The notes below the pieces were generated by a model. It worked only from the letters and a program-made list of their open reading frames with translations, was not told the origin of the DNA and made no database searches. From NCBI GenBank assembly GCA_963575745.1, contig CAUYUJ010018726.1:1-64000 (forward strand): a DNA stretch of 64,000 nucleotides, in the 5' to 3' direction. Position 1 is the stretch's first letter, and each line of letters opens with the position of its first letter. Of the stretch, positions 1 through 10,959 are shown one piece after another. The translations under genes were made by a program, and so were the position numbers. This DNA is from Prorocentrum cordatum. Lineage: Eukaryota; Sar; Dinophyceae; Prorocentrales; Prorocentraceae.

Positions 1-200
1 TTCCATCGTCGATATCGATCTGGTCATCGACTCGTCGTCGACGTCCGCTTCGAAGGTCGTTCGATGGATCGGCCGACCCATCCTCGATCGATCCGTCGAT
101 CCATCCATCGCGGACCAGTCCGTCGGCAATGTAATAGATCGATGATCGATCAGACATCGTCGATCAATCCGTCGTCGATTCGGTCTCGCTCCTCGGGCCG
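1..200. repeat. TCGATC-rich low-complexity tract
   Basis: The first 200 bases are a dense, irregular run of TCGAT, ATCGATC and CCGTCGATC words with no fixed unit length. Similar GATC-rich tracts recur near 5411-5490 and, in a regular 12-base form, at 60605-60830. No coding signal is seen. Confidence 0.7.
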
Positions 201-2598
201 GCCCCCTCGCGCGTGAAATGAATTGCGTAGGGGAGGTGATGAACGTGCCGTGGCTCTCGCCATTCGCGCCCCAGATCGACGAAGCGGTCGACCAACTGAG
301 CGATTTCAAGGGCCAATTGACCGATGGCATCCAGGGCAAGTCAGCCCCGCCACCGTGCCCCTCTCTAGCGTTTGCGCTGTGAGGGTGGAAACTCAAGGGT
401 AAATTGGCCGAGAGCCGATCGAACCTCGAGCCCGACGATCTCGCGCCCGAGTAGGAGGAGGGCGAGGGATCCAAGACATGAGGTGGATGAGGAGGGCGAG
501 GAGGAGGAGAGGGATGTGGAGGGCGAGGGGGAGGAAGAGGAGGAGGAGGATGAGGGGGAGGAGGAGGAGATATGAAATAGGAGGGGACTCGAGGAGGAGG
601 ATGAGGAGGAAGGAGTCTGAGGAGGAGGGGCGAGGTCGATGAGAAGGGGCGTGGCACCACAGATGCTCACCCCCCGCCACGCCAGGTCGACGGTCGACTG
701 CGATGAGATCAATGCTGGCTTGGACGAGGCCCCGCCCCGAGCTCGCATTCGAATCCTTCAGTACCTATAGACCTAACCTCCCCAAGCCACGTCCCCTCGC
801 ATCAGTTGGACGCCCGCTGGGTTTGCATCCTCGCGCAATTGACGGGGGGGCAAGTAGATCGATGCCGACAGACAGGGGTGCCGTTTTTAAAGAGGGGCCC
901 CAGCCCCTGCAGGGGCGATCTATAGTCTTGGGCGCCACTGCCCCCCCCCCACTCGAACCAGCGATTCCGATCCCGCCCTCGCGAGGCGAATCGGCTGTGG
1001 AGCCTGGTTGCCCCAGTGATGGCATCGGCGAGCGCGGCGACGAAGGCGTTGGAAGACGCTTCGGATCAGTAGGGCGCCAATCGTCCTCGCCTGGGTTTCC
1101 GAGTGTGTGCGTGCGTGTGCGCATGGAGGGATGTGTGTAAGATCTTGATGTGTGATGTGTGTGATGTGTGTGTGTGAGTTGTGCGATGCGCGTGTGCGAT
1201 GTGTGTGATGCGTGCGCTAACGTGCAAACATGTGACTGGTGTTCATCTCCCTTCTCGGAACTCAAGATTTCAAGGGGCGTGCGGTGAACCGCGAGCGGCG
1301 AATGCACTATACGTGTATCGTGCGACAGGTGACGATATTAGGACCGCGCGCAGTTGCTCTGGCCCCGTCGGTGACGAGGCTGATGAGGAGTACATGGTGG
1401 GGGTAAGGTTCAGGGGAAGCAACTGATCAAGGATGAAACGGAGGAGGGGGACAAGTAAATGAGGATCGAGGATGAAGGAGGGGGGAGGCGGGAGGAAGGG
1501 CGATGTGCACGTGCAAACGTTTGCTGCTGCGGAGTGCTCGACGCGCGAGGAAATGGCAGCAACGCTTGAGCCTTGTCGCCAGCCAGCGCGGGGGAAAAAG
1601 AAGGACGGCCTGATGCTTACAGTCGAACAGTCGGGACAGTCTGACCAGTCTGATGCAGGTGAGTCCCTCGACGCCGCGGGACATGTCCCTTCAGGTCGAC
1701 AGATTGCAATGCAGGCGGCTCGGATGAGTAGGTCGACCCTGTCAAATCGAGGGTGCCCTTGCGTCATGCGTCTCGCGACCCATGCTTCCTACATTCCCGT
1801 GGCAACGAGGCGCTCGGAAAGGCATTGTGCCCCCCCCGCGCGTCCTGTCCAACCGAGTCCGATTGTAGGACATGCAGGTCGCCGCGTGAGATCTGTTGCC
1901 GTTTGGAGCTGCCGAGGGCCGATCCTCACTCCCAAGGCGTATCGTAACAGGCGTCGGCTTGTGTCTTCTGGAAGCGATCTCGAAGATATGGCCAGCGCCC
2001 TCGCTTGAGACATCCTCACATTCTATAGCGAAGAGGATTGGGACGCACGCTCTGGGTGAGCACGAGGAGGTCTCGAGCGGCGCAGGCGCTCTCGAACTAG
2101 CGCTGGCCAGTCAGATCCCGCATCAAGTGTCCGTAGTCGTTTGTCACGATCAAGCTGTTCGGAGATCCCTGGAATCGATCGCACATCGATTGCACCATCT
2201 TTCGAGCGTGAGCCGCCTGTCACCATGGCAGCCCGCGCATCAGCAGCATCGGTGTCCATCGAGGCAGCCAGGGAGTCAGATAATGCACGGCAGCCCGCGG
2301 ACCCGCACGGGGAAGGGTTGCGGGGGCACTTGCCCAGCAGGTGGGGCGAGGGCAAGGTCGCGGCGCAGGATGTCTGGGAGAGGGGAGGGAGGGGGGATCA
2401 TATTACCATCCTCGTCCCACCTCTGTATTGTTTTTCAAGGGGGGGGTCGAGTCAATCGATCGATGCTGATCGACGTTGGGGCCTACATCGGACCCGCGCC
2501 AGTTTTACCCAGGCCGGGGGCAGCAGCACCCCCCCCCCCCGAATATTCGAAAACTGAATGGCTGAGGATGGTGTCGATCCCCCCCTCTCCGACAGGAT
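200..2598. other. Gene-free stretch with G/A-rich and TG-rich microsatellites
   Basis: No recognisable gene was found. A (GAG)n-like purine tract lies at about 452-650 and a TG/TGCG-rich tract at about 1097-1230. Open frames on both strands are low-complexity or overlap one another without a conserved motif. A 46-codon frame beginning at 239 has a plausible amino-acid mix but matches nothing I know. Confidence 0.6.
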
Positions 2599-4424
2599 GT
2601 GTGTACAATCGCGTGGCACTGTGCGAGGGCTGGGCCCCGTGGCCTGGGCGACTTAGCATGTGACCCCGAAGGTTCAGCGCACCGCGCTCACCATATTCGG
2701 GAAGCGCTTGGAATGAACATCCGTGAAGCGTTTTACACCACTGAGGTCCCCATGTGGGATTCAGGCACCCAGACGCGCACCTACTGCAAATTCCCCTTGT
2801 CTCTCCCGCACGAGACTTTCAGCAGCACCTACGAGGCCAACCCTTCGGACTATGATCTTCGCGGCCTGGGCGCTCAGAACATGCCGCCACACTTCGAGAA
2901 CCATGCTGTCAGGCAGCTGAAAGGAGACCTTGCTTTTCCAGTGGGGTACTACTCCGACGGGGTGCCCCACGCAAAGACAGATAGCTTCATCACGTTTTCG
3001 TGGAGCAACTTTGTCACCTCGGCCCGCCACGCAATCGCCATCGTTCGAAAGAGCGACTTGTGCCAATGCGGCTGCCGAGGGATGTGCACCCTGGCAGCCA
3101 TCATGAGAATCATCGTATGGCCATTCAATGTGATGTCCACAGGGATGTTTCCCGACCGTGGCCACGACGACAAGCCATTCGCTGACGAGATCCGCGCGGC
3201 TAAACGTGGTTTTGCGTTGGCTGGCGGGCTATGCGCCGCCGTCTGTGAGATGAGAGCGGATCTTTTAGAGATCCACCAGGCGTGTGGATTCAAGCGGTGG
3301 GATCACGTGGAGCACCCTTGCTGGGCATGCAATTGCCACAAGGACCGGCTATGTGAGTTCCCTCTGTCAGTGGCGAGCTGCCCATGGGTAGACAAGGGTC
3401 CCGTGCAATACGCCGAAATGATGCGCTCAGCGGTGAAGACGATTACAGTTACTCCGAAGGCACAGTTCAAACGCTTGCTGAGATGCTGCCGCCACGATCC
3501 CGAGTTGTGGGGATATGGCACCTGGTGTAATTTCCCTGAGCTCGGCTTACCTTCGGGGTACAGGCTGCTCCACAAGGGTGCGGCTACCGGCGCCCACAAA
3601 CTCGGCGAGGTGGAGGACCTGATCGGTCCAGGTCGCCCTGTCCAGCTTGATTACTTCAACGTGAATAACCATGCGGGGATCAACTTCGTGGCGCGATCCT
3701 CGGCGTCGTCGGGTTCACTGTGTCGATGATCTGCTTAGATATCATGCACGTGCTCGATCTCGGCTGCGCGCAGAGGCTGGTGGCCACGGTCTTCTGGACC
3801 CTCATCGAGGCAAACTTTGCAAGCAGTGCCGCTCGGACAGCGATCATTCGTAGAGTGCGCAACCTCATTCACTTGAGGCGCCGTATGAAGACATACTACC
3901 TTGTCAATGCTGCCAATTTTGCACGTGGGTCACAGTCGAGAATATTCAGGATCAGCCTGAAGATGCTCGGGGACGTGAACCAGCCGAGGCTCCACGCCAA
4001 GGCTGCCGAGACAAGGCACCTGGTGCCCCTGCTCCCCGATTTTTGTGCTGAGGATGCTGCAGCGGTTGCTCATGGTGCTAATGTTTTCATCCCACCCGCG
4101 TGTAGGTACCTGTTGATGTTTCACCAGGCTATCGAGCGCAATCCTCGGAAGATGCCTGTCCAGCCCCAAAGGGGCCTGGAGGCGCGCATGTTGGAATTCC
4201 TTCAGTAGTGGAAGGCTTCTGGCGGCCACTGCACATATAAACACCACATGTGTTGCCACCTTGTGAAGTCCGCCAGGATCCTGGGAAACCCCAGATTCTA
4301 CTGGACATATATAGATGAAGGGACCAATCGTGCGCTTGCCGCCGTGGCGAAGTCAGTTCACCATGGGCCCACATGTTTTCTTGCTTCCCTTGATAAGTGC
4401 ACGGCGGTTGCCCGAGGCGGAAAA
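2599..4424 (+). pseudogene. DDE transposase, Tnp2/Plavaka-like dinoflagellate type, broken
   Basis: This is probably the transposase of a CACTA/Plavaka-related cut-and-paste element. The first part (2599-3729) carries YYSDGVPHAKTDSFITFSW at 2950-3005, which fits the first catalytic Asp region (DG followed by a Ser/Phe-rich strand), plus Cys-rich finger-like segments. The second part (about 3693-4208) is in another frame and carries DIMHVLDLG at 3738-3764, the typical second catalytic Asp motif (D-x-MH-x-x-xLG). A third part in that frame, after an in-frame TAG at 4206, has GNPRFYWTYIDEGTNRALA (near 4282-4340), which resembles the conserved C-terminal helix. The reading frame changes between about 3670 and 3693. 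Upstream of 2700 the start is uncertain. The gene runs into a GA microsatellite at 4434. No terminal inverted repeats were found. Family assignment is from motif memory, not a search. Confidence 0.72.
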
Positions 4425-4433
4425 AGTGCGCGC

Positions 4434-4470
4434 GGGGGGGGGGGGAGAGAGAGAGAGAGAGAGAGAGATT

Positions 4471-4518
<48 letters not shown>

Positions 4519-4662
4519 AGAGAGAGAGAGACGAGAGAGAGGCAACACGGGGAGAGAGATGGAGAGAAGAGAGAGAGACGAGAGAGAGACGAGAACAATG
4601 AGAAGGAGAGGAGAGAGAGAGAGAGACGAGATGAGAGAGACCCGAGAGAGAGAGAGAGAGGG
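4434..4662. repeat. (GA)n microsatellite after a G run
   Basis: A 12-base G run is followed by about 220 bases of GAGAGA with scattered interruptions (ACGAGA, GGAGAG). Long frames of alternating R/E or L/S across it are artefacts of the repeat. It abuts the 3' end of the broken transposase. Confidence 0.95.
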
Positions 4663-4801
4663 AGGACCCTCTGCGCCGCGTGCACGCGCGTGTACGCGTG
4701 CGCGCGTGCACGCCTCAAGTACGTACACGCACGTGCGTATCCGTCGCCCCCCGTCGCCCCCGCCCCCCCGCGCCCTCCCCGTCGCCCCCGTCGCCGCACG
4801 C

Positions 4802-5247
4802 GGGCCCGAGGGAAGGGCAATCATATCTGATTCAGGCTGGTGATTGGATCCACAACATCCTTTTGGACCTGCAGGCCCTCTTAAGAGGGGGGCGGTTGCG
4901 TCCTCGATCCCCTTCCCTCTCGCTGCCCCATCGCCCCAGCTCTTCCCCGCCCGTCGCCTTGCCCACTTCGCCCTTTCACTCTCGACCCCTGGCGCCCGCG
5001 GAAAGGCAGGGGGCCCGCGCGGAGGGCCCGAGGGAAGGGCAATCATATCTGAGTCAGGCCGATGACTGGATCCACCACATCCTTTTCGACCTGCAGGCCC
5101 TCATAAGAGGGGGGCGGTTGCGCCCTCGATCCCCTTCCCTCTCGCTGCCCCATCGCCCCAGCTCTTCCCCGCCCGTCGCCTTGCCCTCTTCGCCCTTTCA
5201 CTCTCGACCCCTGGCGCCCGCGGAGGGGCAGGAGGCCCGCGCGGAGG
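4802..5247. repeat. Tandem duplication, two 222-bp units
   Basis: The block beginning GGGCCCGAGGGAAGGGCAAT at 4802 is repeated from 5024 with a few substitutions, giving a period of 222 bp. Because 222 is divisible by 3, one frame stays open over both copies and yields a repeated peptide, but no known domain is visible. Confidence 0.85.
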
Positions 5248-5410
5248 GGCAAGATGCCTCGAAAAAGCTCCGGGCCCATCGCCGCTCGAACCGCCCCCTC
5301 GACCCAGCTCGAGTTTTCAAGCAGACGGCCTCGTCAGGGCGCGGGGCCCCCTCCCGGACTGCAGCGCCGCATAGCTACCGAAGAAGTCCCGCCCTGAGGG
5401 CCGAAAGGCG

Positions 5411-5490
5411 TGAGATCGGTCGGCCGATCGATCGACTGGTGTCGATCGCTCGGTCGATCGAGCGATCGATGGGTCGGTCGACCGATCGAT
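5411..5490. repeat. GATCGATC-rich tract
   Basis: Short palindromic words (CGATCGATCG, GGTCGACC) are packed into 80 bases. It resembles the tract at the window start. Confidence 0.7.
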
Positions 5491-5603
5491 CCACGCCTTT
5501 CGGCCTCGCCCCAGTGCCCTGCCGAGGCTGGCCCTCGATGCTATCGAGTGCGGGTTCAATCTCACCCACCCCATCCCGTCGATCTGAGTGCGGGGCGCGG
5601 CAT

Positions 5604-5806
5604 GGCCGGCGCTGTAAAATCACGACGTCGGATGTCCGCAAGTATTCTATGGAGGGCCGACGCTGTAGATTCACGACGTCATATGTCCGCAGCAGCATTC
5701 TACACAGGGCCGACGCTGCGATGCGACGTCAGATGTCCGCAACGGTATTCTATAGAGGGCCGACGTTGTAATGCGACGTCAGTGTCAGCCGCTGCATGCT
5801 CAGACG
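5604..5806. repeat. Four tandem units of about 50-53 bp
   Basis: GGCCGACGCTG-type unit starts are at 5604, 5655, 5708 and 5758, so the spacing is 51, 53 and 50 bp. Each unit contains CACGACGTC or TGCGACGTC, then ATGTCCGCA and TATTCTA. The last unit is truncated. Confidence 0.85.
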
Positions 5807-5885
5807 CATGATTGATTCCTCCCCTGCTCATTTGGATCTCAAGCATGATGTGCGCCTGTTGCATGGGGAGGGGGCAGCGCGCCGC

Positions 5886-5990
5886 ACGCGCAAACACGCA
5901 GACGCACGCACGCACGCACGCACACACACAAACACACACATACACACACACACATTCGCACACTCAAGCACACGCGCACGCACGATCGCC
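5886..5990. repeat. (CA)n / (ACGC)n microsatellite
   Basis: Alternating CACACA and GCACGCACGC words. No coding content. Confidence 0.9.
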
Positions 5991-6366
5991 GCGCAGGTTG
6001 ACATGCGAGCCTAGAAGTCGGGAGAACCGAGTGGACTCGGTTTCGATCATCAATTCTTGCTCCTTGTCCCCCTCCCTCGGCCTCGACCCCAGTGACTTTT
6101 CCAGGGGCCCCCGCGACTGCCCCCCCCCATCCCCCCGTCCTCCGCCCTTTTCGCTGGCACCTCCGTCGGGGCGCGCCCGGCCCCACCGTCGGCCGCGCGA
6201 GCCGATGCACGTCGCGATCGTTGGAAATATCCCCTCTGCCAGCTCACGTTTCCTCTCGCTCGCGCGTGGCTCTCAGAGTGGACGTGCATGAGTGCGCAGT
6301 GATCACGACGACTAGCTACTTGCGGTTGACGCGGCGTTCTGTGCACATGATAAACATCAAGGGCAG

Positions 6367-6541
6367 AAAAAAAAAACGCCCCTACCGTGGTTTACGAGGC
6401 GTTGTGCGCTGAACCTCCGGTGGGCTGACAGGGCAAACCCTGCGTGATGTGCCGCGTCCTGGCGGCAATGGGCTTTGGGGGTTCCCTGGAGGTTTACAGA
6501 CCGCGCACTTGTAACCCAGGGTAGGGCCGCTTTTTTTTTTT
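6367..6541. mobile_element. Candidate MITE or hairpin unit with about 55-bp inverted arms
   Basis: The left arm starts with A10 then CGCCCCTACCGTGGTTTA. The right arm ends with TAACCCAGGGTAGGGCCGC then T11. The reverse complement of the right arm aligns with the left arm over about 55 bases with scattered mismatches (CCCTACC, GGTTTA, GCGC, AACCTCC in the same order). The 60-base centre contains a small hairpin (CAGGG CAAA CCCTG). No open frame spans it. I could not find a clear target-site duplication, so the mobile label is inferred from shape only. Confidence 0.5.
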
Positions 6542-6757
6542 CCAAAAACATACGCAGTACATGCACGTTTCCTTTCTCCGCGTCACGGTATTCAACGAGC
6601 ATTTGAAACCTAGTGCTTATCTTGGAGCTGGGTGGCTTCAAGCAGGTGCGCGGGCCACACCGTGCTGCCGAGTACTATTGCGCATGCGATCGAGAAAGAA
6701 CGGATCCCCTGTGCACGTCGTTCGGCGGCGATTCCTTTGCCATGTATGTGCTGTTAT

Positions 6758-6781
6758 ATATATATACATATATATATATAC
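6758..6781. repeat. (TA)n microsatellite
   Basis: A short run of TATATA and ATACATATATA. It sits in an otherwise gene-free stretch from 6542 to about 7070, in which I see only this and the palindrome at 6889. Confidence 0.9.
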
Positions 6782-6888
6782 TCCTTCTCCCTATTCGGGT
6801 TGAATGCGACCGAATGGTCGATCTCCTTTGGCGGAGATTTATGCATAACCTCCGCGTGGAGGATCGATGTATAGAACGGGATCACAGG

Positions 6889-6910
6889 ATAATGGCGTGC
6901 ACGCCATTAT
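6889..6910. repeat. Perfect 22-bp palindrome
   Basis: The half-site ATAATGGCGTG is followed directly by its exact reverse complement CACGCCATTAT. A GC-rich imperfect palindrome (CGGCGCGCGCCG) follows immediately. Confidence 0.9.
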
Positions 6911-7071
6911 GCACGGCGCGCGCCGCACCTTCGGAGATAAATGGCGCGCCCGCGCGTCCTTCGCTACATCCTGTCTCCCACCCGTAACAGCTGCTGGGCG
7001 ACGGTCAACTGCTAGCCATCAGTTACCACTATGGTGTTGCATTTTTTCGATGTCTTGATTTTCTCTCAACG

Positions 7072-7842
7072 TTGCAATTTAAAACTGAGCGTTTTCGGGA
7101 AGTCTCACAAAAATCAAGACAGCAAGATGTTAAGGGATGCTCGGAGCGATGGCGGTATAAAGCTGAGGAACACACTCGCCCTCGCGAGGCTGCTCTGGCT
7201 GCGTTCTCGGCGCCTTTCAGCCTCGACCCCGTGGGGCCCTTCCCGGATGACCCCGCCTACCCTGAGCAGGCCGCCCGCACTTTCGACGAAGTCCCAGGCG
7301 AGTTTATGGATCCTGACAAGTGGGCCCACATCGCGGCCTCCCAGGTTTCCCCGGGCATTAATATCTTGGCGTTGGAGTGGGAGGCCCTGGTCCTGGCTGT
7401 CTGGCACGCTCTTCGCAACCAACGGGCCCTGGGTCGCTGCTTGCTGTTCATCGTAGATACCCTGCCCCTGGCCCTGGGGGCCACCAAAGGCAGTGCCCGC
7501 TCTAAGTTCCTGAAGCCCCCCCTCACCAAGATCGCCTGCCTGGCCCTGGCCACTGGCTGTCGCATCGTGGTTCGTTGGGCCCCTACCGAGAGGAACGTGA
7601 GTGACGCGCCTTCCAGAGGGCGTTTTGGCTGGTCTACTGGCACCGGGCGCATCAGATCCTACCGGCCCGCCCGGGGGCAGAGCGATGCAGGAGGCATAGG
7701 CCGTGCATGGCGTGCCTGGGAGGCTGGCTGTGCGCCACCGGGGCTGCCGCCGCCGCGCCCGCCGGGCGCGCGTGCCCCGCGCGCGCCCGGAACGCAGCCG
7801 GCTGCTGGCGGCCGGGAAGGCGGGCCGAAGGCACTTTCCTGA
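7072..7842 (+). pseudogene. RNase H-like domain of a tyrosine-recombinase retroelement
   Basis: The open frame encodes 256 residues. The central part reads INILALEWEALVLAVWHAL at about residues 96-114, then LLFIVDTLPLALGATKGSA, and ends with RWAPTERNVSDAPSR near residue 175. This order (an acidic residue after ILALE, a VD strand, then a W-x-P-x-E-x-N-x-x-D-x-PSR terminus) is what one sees in the RNase H domain of retroelements that carry a tyrosine recombinase, where this nuclease removes the RNA strand during copying. Residues after about 185 are an R/P/A-rich linker. No reverse transcriptase is present upstream, so the element is 5'-truncated. It continues in other frames into the recombinase and methyltransferase segments. 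Function is inferred from motif order only. Confidence 0.68.
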
Positions 7843-8790
7843 AGGCCTTCCGCGCGTCGACTGCCGCCGCCGCGGTTCGCAGTCAGCCGCCGGAGGCGGG
7901 CCTGAGCGCGCTGGAGCGCCTGGCGATCCGGCCTGCCACGGTGGCCCTCTATCGGGGCTTCCTCGAGCAGTTCTACTACCACTGCCGCTTGCTGGGGCTC
8001 GACGGGCACCCTCGACGACCACCTGGTAGATTTCTTCAACGGGCTCGACCTGGAGGGCCCGGGGCCGGACGTCGGCAGCGGCACCCTGGCGGCGCTCGGG
8101 CACTTCCTGCCCGGCCTGGGCCGGTCGGGGCCCTCGCTGCTGCCGCGGCCCCACCGCGCGTCGCGAGGGTGGAGGCGGCGAACGCCTCCGCTCACGCGGC
8201 TGCCGCTCCCCAGGGCGGCGGTGGTTGCCATCGTGGGCGCGCTTATCCACTGGCCCTTGCTCCGAGCTAGCTGCGGTGCTCACGGCCTTGGACCACGTGT
8301 GCTACTTGAGGCCGCAGGGGATCATGCAGGTACGAGGTCGGCACCTGGTCGCTCCGGCTGCAGCTGCCGGGCCAGCTAGCCACTTCTGGCCCCTCCTGCT
8401 TCGCGACTCGGCCCTGCTGCAGGCGGGGAAGACCGGGGTGTGCGACGACGCGGTCGCGGTGGACCTGGGCGCGCGGCTGAGCCCCGCCCCGCAGTGCATC
8501 CGCTCGCACCTGGGGCCCCCGGGGCCCGACGTGCCCGTGATGGACCTGTGCTTCTCGCGCTGCCGGAAGGCCTTTGTCGACGCGGCGAACCTCCTCGGCC
8601 TCCACGCGCTCGAGCCGCACCCTTGCCAGCTGCGGCGCGGCGGAGCGTCGGAGGACTTGGCCCTCGGGAGGCGGTCGGCCGAGCAGGTCCGCCTCCGGGT
8701 GCGCTGGGCGACCATTCGTCTCCGCGAAGCGGTGCGTGAAGGGCGCGAGGCTCCTCGAGACCATGGGCTCAGCGGTGCCAGACGTGTTCG
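7843..8790 (+). pseudogene. Tyrosine recombinase (phage-integrase-like) of the same element, frameshifted
   Basis: Three frames must be followed. In the first (to about 8005), LSALERLAIRPATVALYRGF resembles the SAM-like core-binding domain. In the second (about 8008-8265), LDDHLVDFFNGLDLEG and RGWRRRTPPLTRLPLPRA continue it. In the third (from about 8265), VCYLRPQGIMQVRGRHLVAP matches the strand with the first catalytic Arg, and HPCQLRRGGAS near 8620-8650 matches the H-x-x-R region (usually LRHGGAS, so the second His is replaced by Arg). The expected Tyr segment appears to fall in yet another frame near 8715-8760 (AKRCVKGARLL) and I cannot point to a convincing catalytic Tyr. At least three frame changes make it non-functional as written. 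It would integrate the element's circular or extrachromosomal DNA. Confidence 0.65.
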
Positions 8791-8948
8791 CCCACGGGAA
8801 CCTGGCGCTGGCCAGCCCGACGCTGCTGCTGCGCACCGGCTCGGCGCTGCCTCCCGGGACCTTGCAGTCCATCGTGTCCGCCCTGGCCCTGAGCCGGCCC
8901 GCGGCGCGCCGGTCGAGGGCCCAAGGCTCTCGAGGCGCAGGCAAGTAG

Positions 8949-9641
8949 GCGAGCACCTCAAGGGTCTGCTCACTGCCGAGCTACGCCGCGCCTCCCGTCT
9001 GCGACGTTTTGCTTTCTTGGAGCTGTTTGCTGGAGACGGGCATGTGAGCGCGGCCCTGAGGGCTGCCGGCCACGCCGCCGTGTCTCTCGATGTTCGCAGC
9101 GGGTACCTGGAAAACCATCTTCACCCGGGCTTCTGGAGCGTTATCCGCGGGTGGTTGCGGGGCGGGGTCGTTGTCGGCGTCTGGCTAGGTACTCCGTGTA
9201 CTACGTGGTCCAGGGCCCTCCGGAAACCGCTCAGATCCATTGCGGCCCCCAGGGGGCTCGACGGCCTCAACTCCTCGGAGCTCAACAGGCTAGAGGTTGG
9301 CAACAACACGTTCAACATCAGCGTCAAGGTCATTAAAACGTGCGTGCGCCTCGGGATCCCCGCTTACCTCGAGAACCCCTCCTCCTCCATTATCTGGCAC
9401 GCCCCCCTTCTTCCTTCGCCTTCCTGAATGTCACGTGCACGTTGTTGATCTTTGTCGGTTCAACGCTCCTTGGAGGAAGCGGACTAGATTGGCTATGTGG
9501 GGCGCCGGCTACCACCCAGCTTTGGACGTTGGCTGCACCGGCCAAGCCGGCATGTGCTCCCGCACCAACAAACCGCACCTGATTTTTGAAGGCGTCGATC
9601 CTGCTAGTGGGCGTAAGTGGACTGCTCTGGCCGCGTCTTAG
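8949..9641 (+). pseudogene. SAM-dependent DNA methyltransferase domain of the same element
   Basis: The segment starts with FLELFAGDGHVSAALRAAGH (about 9010-9075), a SAM-binding loop with the F-x-G-x-G pattern. It continues with GTPCTTWSRAL (Cys at 9197-9199), which sits where C5-cytosine methyltransferases carry the catalytic PC motif, and with YLENPSSSIIWH (ENP at 9371-9379), the place of the ENV motif. After about 9400 the frame changes and CRFNAPWRKRTRLAMWGAG follows. The motif order is that of the C5 methylase fold, but PCTTWS and ENP are atypical, so the target base is uncertain. The domain follows RNase H and a recombinase, which suggests that the element could methylate its own DNA. 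Published work reports cytosine methyltransferases inside dinoflagellate retrotransposons; whether this copy is of that class would need a phylogeny. Confidence 0.65.
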
Positions 9642-9827
9642 CCCAAGAAGTTATGCAGAGCGCTGGCGCGCACCCTCTACCAAGTTGCAGAGGAAGCTAT
9701 AGCATTAACAAGCATACTCGGGCATTGGGGGTGAAGCCTGCCGATTTGTCCCTGCAGGCTAATTCTTGAGATGTTCTTCGTGACTATAAGTTCGGCCAGT
9801 TCAACCTTTCGGCCTCGGGCCTTTTTG

Positions 9828-10133
9828 AACCCTTCGGCCTCGCTTTAATGCTCGTGCTTTTGCTGCGCGTGCGGCTCCCAGCTTCGCCTGTCGAGCTCGC
9901 CGTTCCGCCGGGTAGACCACACAGAAAAGGCATTGTCGTCTGTCAATCATTGGCACACGGGGGGATGGCAGAGCTGTCCTCTTTTCAAAGAACCCTTCGG
10001 CCTCGCTTTAATGCTCTTGCTGCTGCTGTGCGTGCGGCTCCCAGCTTCGCCTGTCGAGCTCGCCGTTCCGCCGGGTAGACCACACAGAAAAAGCATTGTC
10101 GTCTGTCAATCATTGGCACACGGGGGGATGGCA
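9828..10133. repeat. Tandem duplication, 163-bp period, after the methyltransferase
   Basis: The block starting AACCCTTCGGCCTCGCTTTA at 9828 recurs at 9991, and GGGGATGGCA recurs at 9961 and 10124, so the period is 163 bp. The second copy ends where an AT microsatellite begins. It may be the 3' terminal region of the recombinase element, but there is no independent proof. Confidence 0.85.
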
Positions 10134-10136
10134 TAA

Positions 10137-10337
10137 TTATATATATATATGTATATGTATATGTATATGTATATATAATTATATATATACATAGATACAT
10201 ACATACATACATACATACATACATACATACATACATACAAACATTCATATAGTATAGCTGCCGCCCTCTCTTCCGCCTGCCCCCGCTCCTTCTTTCTGGC
10301 GCAGGGCCGTTCAGAACTGGCCCTTGGGAGAGGAGAC

Positions 10338-10404
<67 letters not shown>
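10137..10404. repeat. (TA)n, (CATA)n, (AT)n and (GT)n microsatellites
   Basis: An AT/GTATAT run lies at 10137-10190, (ACAT)n at 10190-10240, (AT)n at 10341-10369 and (GT)n at 10370-10403. About 90 bases of non-repetitive DNA separate the two groups. Frames here encode only repeated residues. Confidence 0.95.
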
Positions 10405-10405
<1 letters not shown>

Positions 10406-10959
10406 CTGGCAGTTTGTAGTCTCGATGTCCGGGTATGCGCGAGCTGGCTTGTGAGTTACATTGAGACCGAATGACTGCTGGGTGCGGACAAGTCGGAGTG
10501 CGAACAATGCTGAGTTCGAGCAACTGCGTATGCGTAGGTCTGGGTACGAAGAAGAAGTCCGAGTATGAGTGGGTCTGGATACACGCGAGTCAGGACTTGA
10601 AAAAGAGTCTCAGCATAAGTGATTACGAGCATGAGTGCTCGCGAGCTGGCTTCCCTCGTGCCGGCGTCGGCCCGGCATTCCGGCTCTGGCCACGGTCCAG
10701 GCCAGGGTCGACCGACAGCTGGGCACTGGCCCAGCTGATCCGAGCGACTCGCACAGCAGGGTTGCGAAATGATAGGGACAGGGGAAGAGGGGGAATGGGA
10801 GAGGGAAAGGGAACTGGCGACGGGGCGATGGAATATAGGAGAGGGGCGGGGGGCAGTGAGGGAGAGGGGAAATATGGATGGGAGTTGAGATGGGGAGTGG
10901 GAAGAAAAGGGAAATCGATGATGGGGGAGGGGAGGGGGCCCGGCTCCCTTCCTGTGCAG

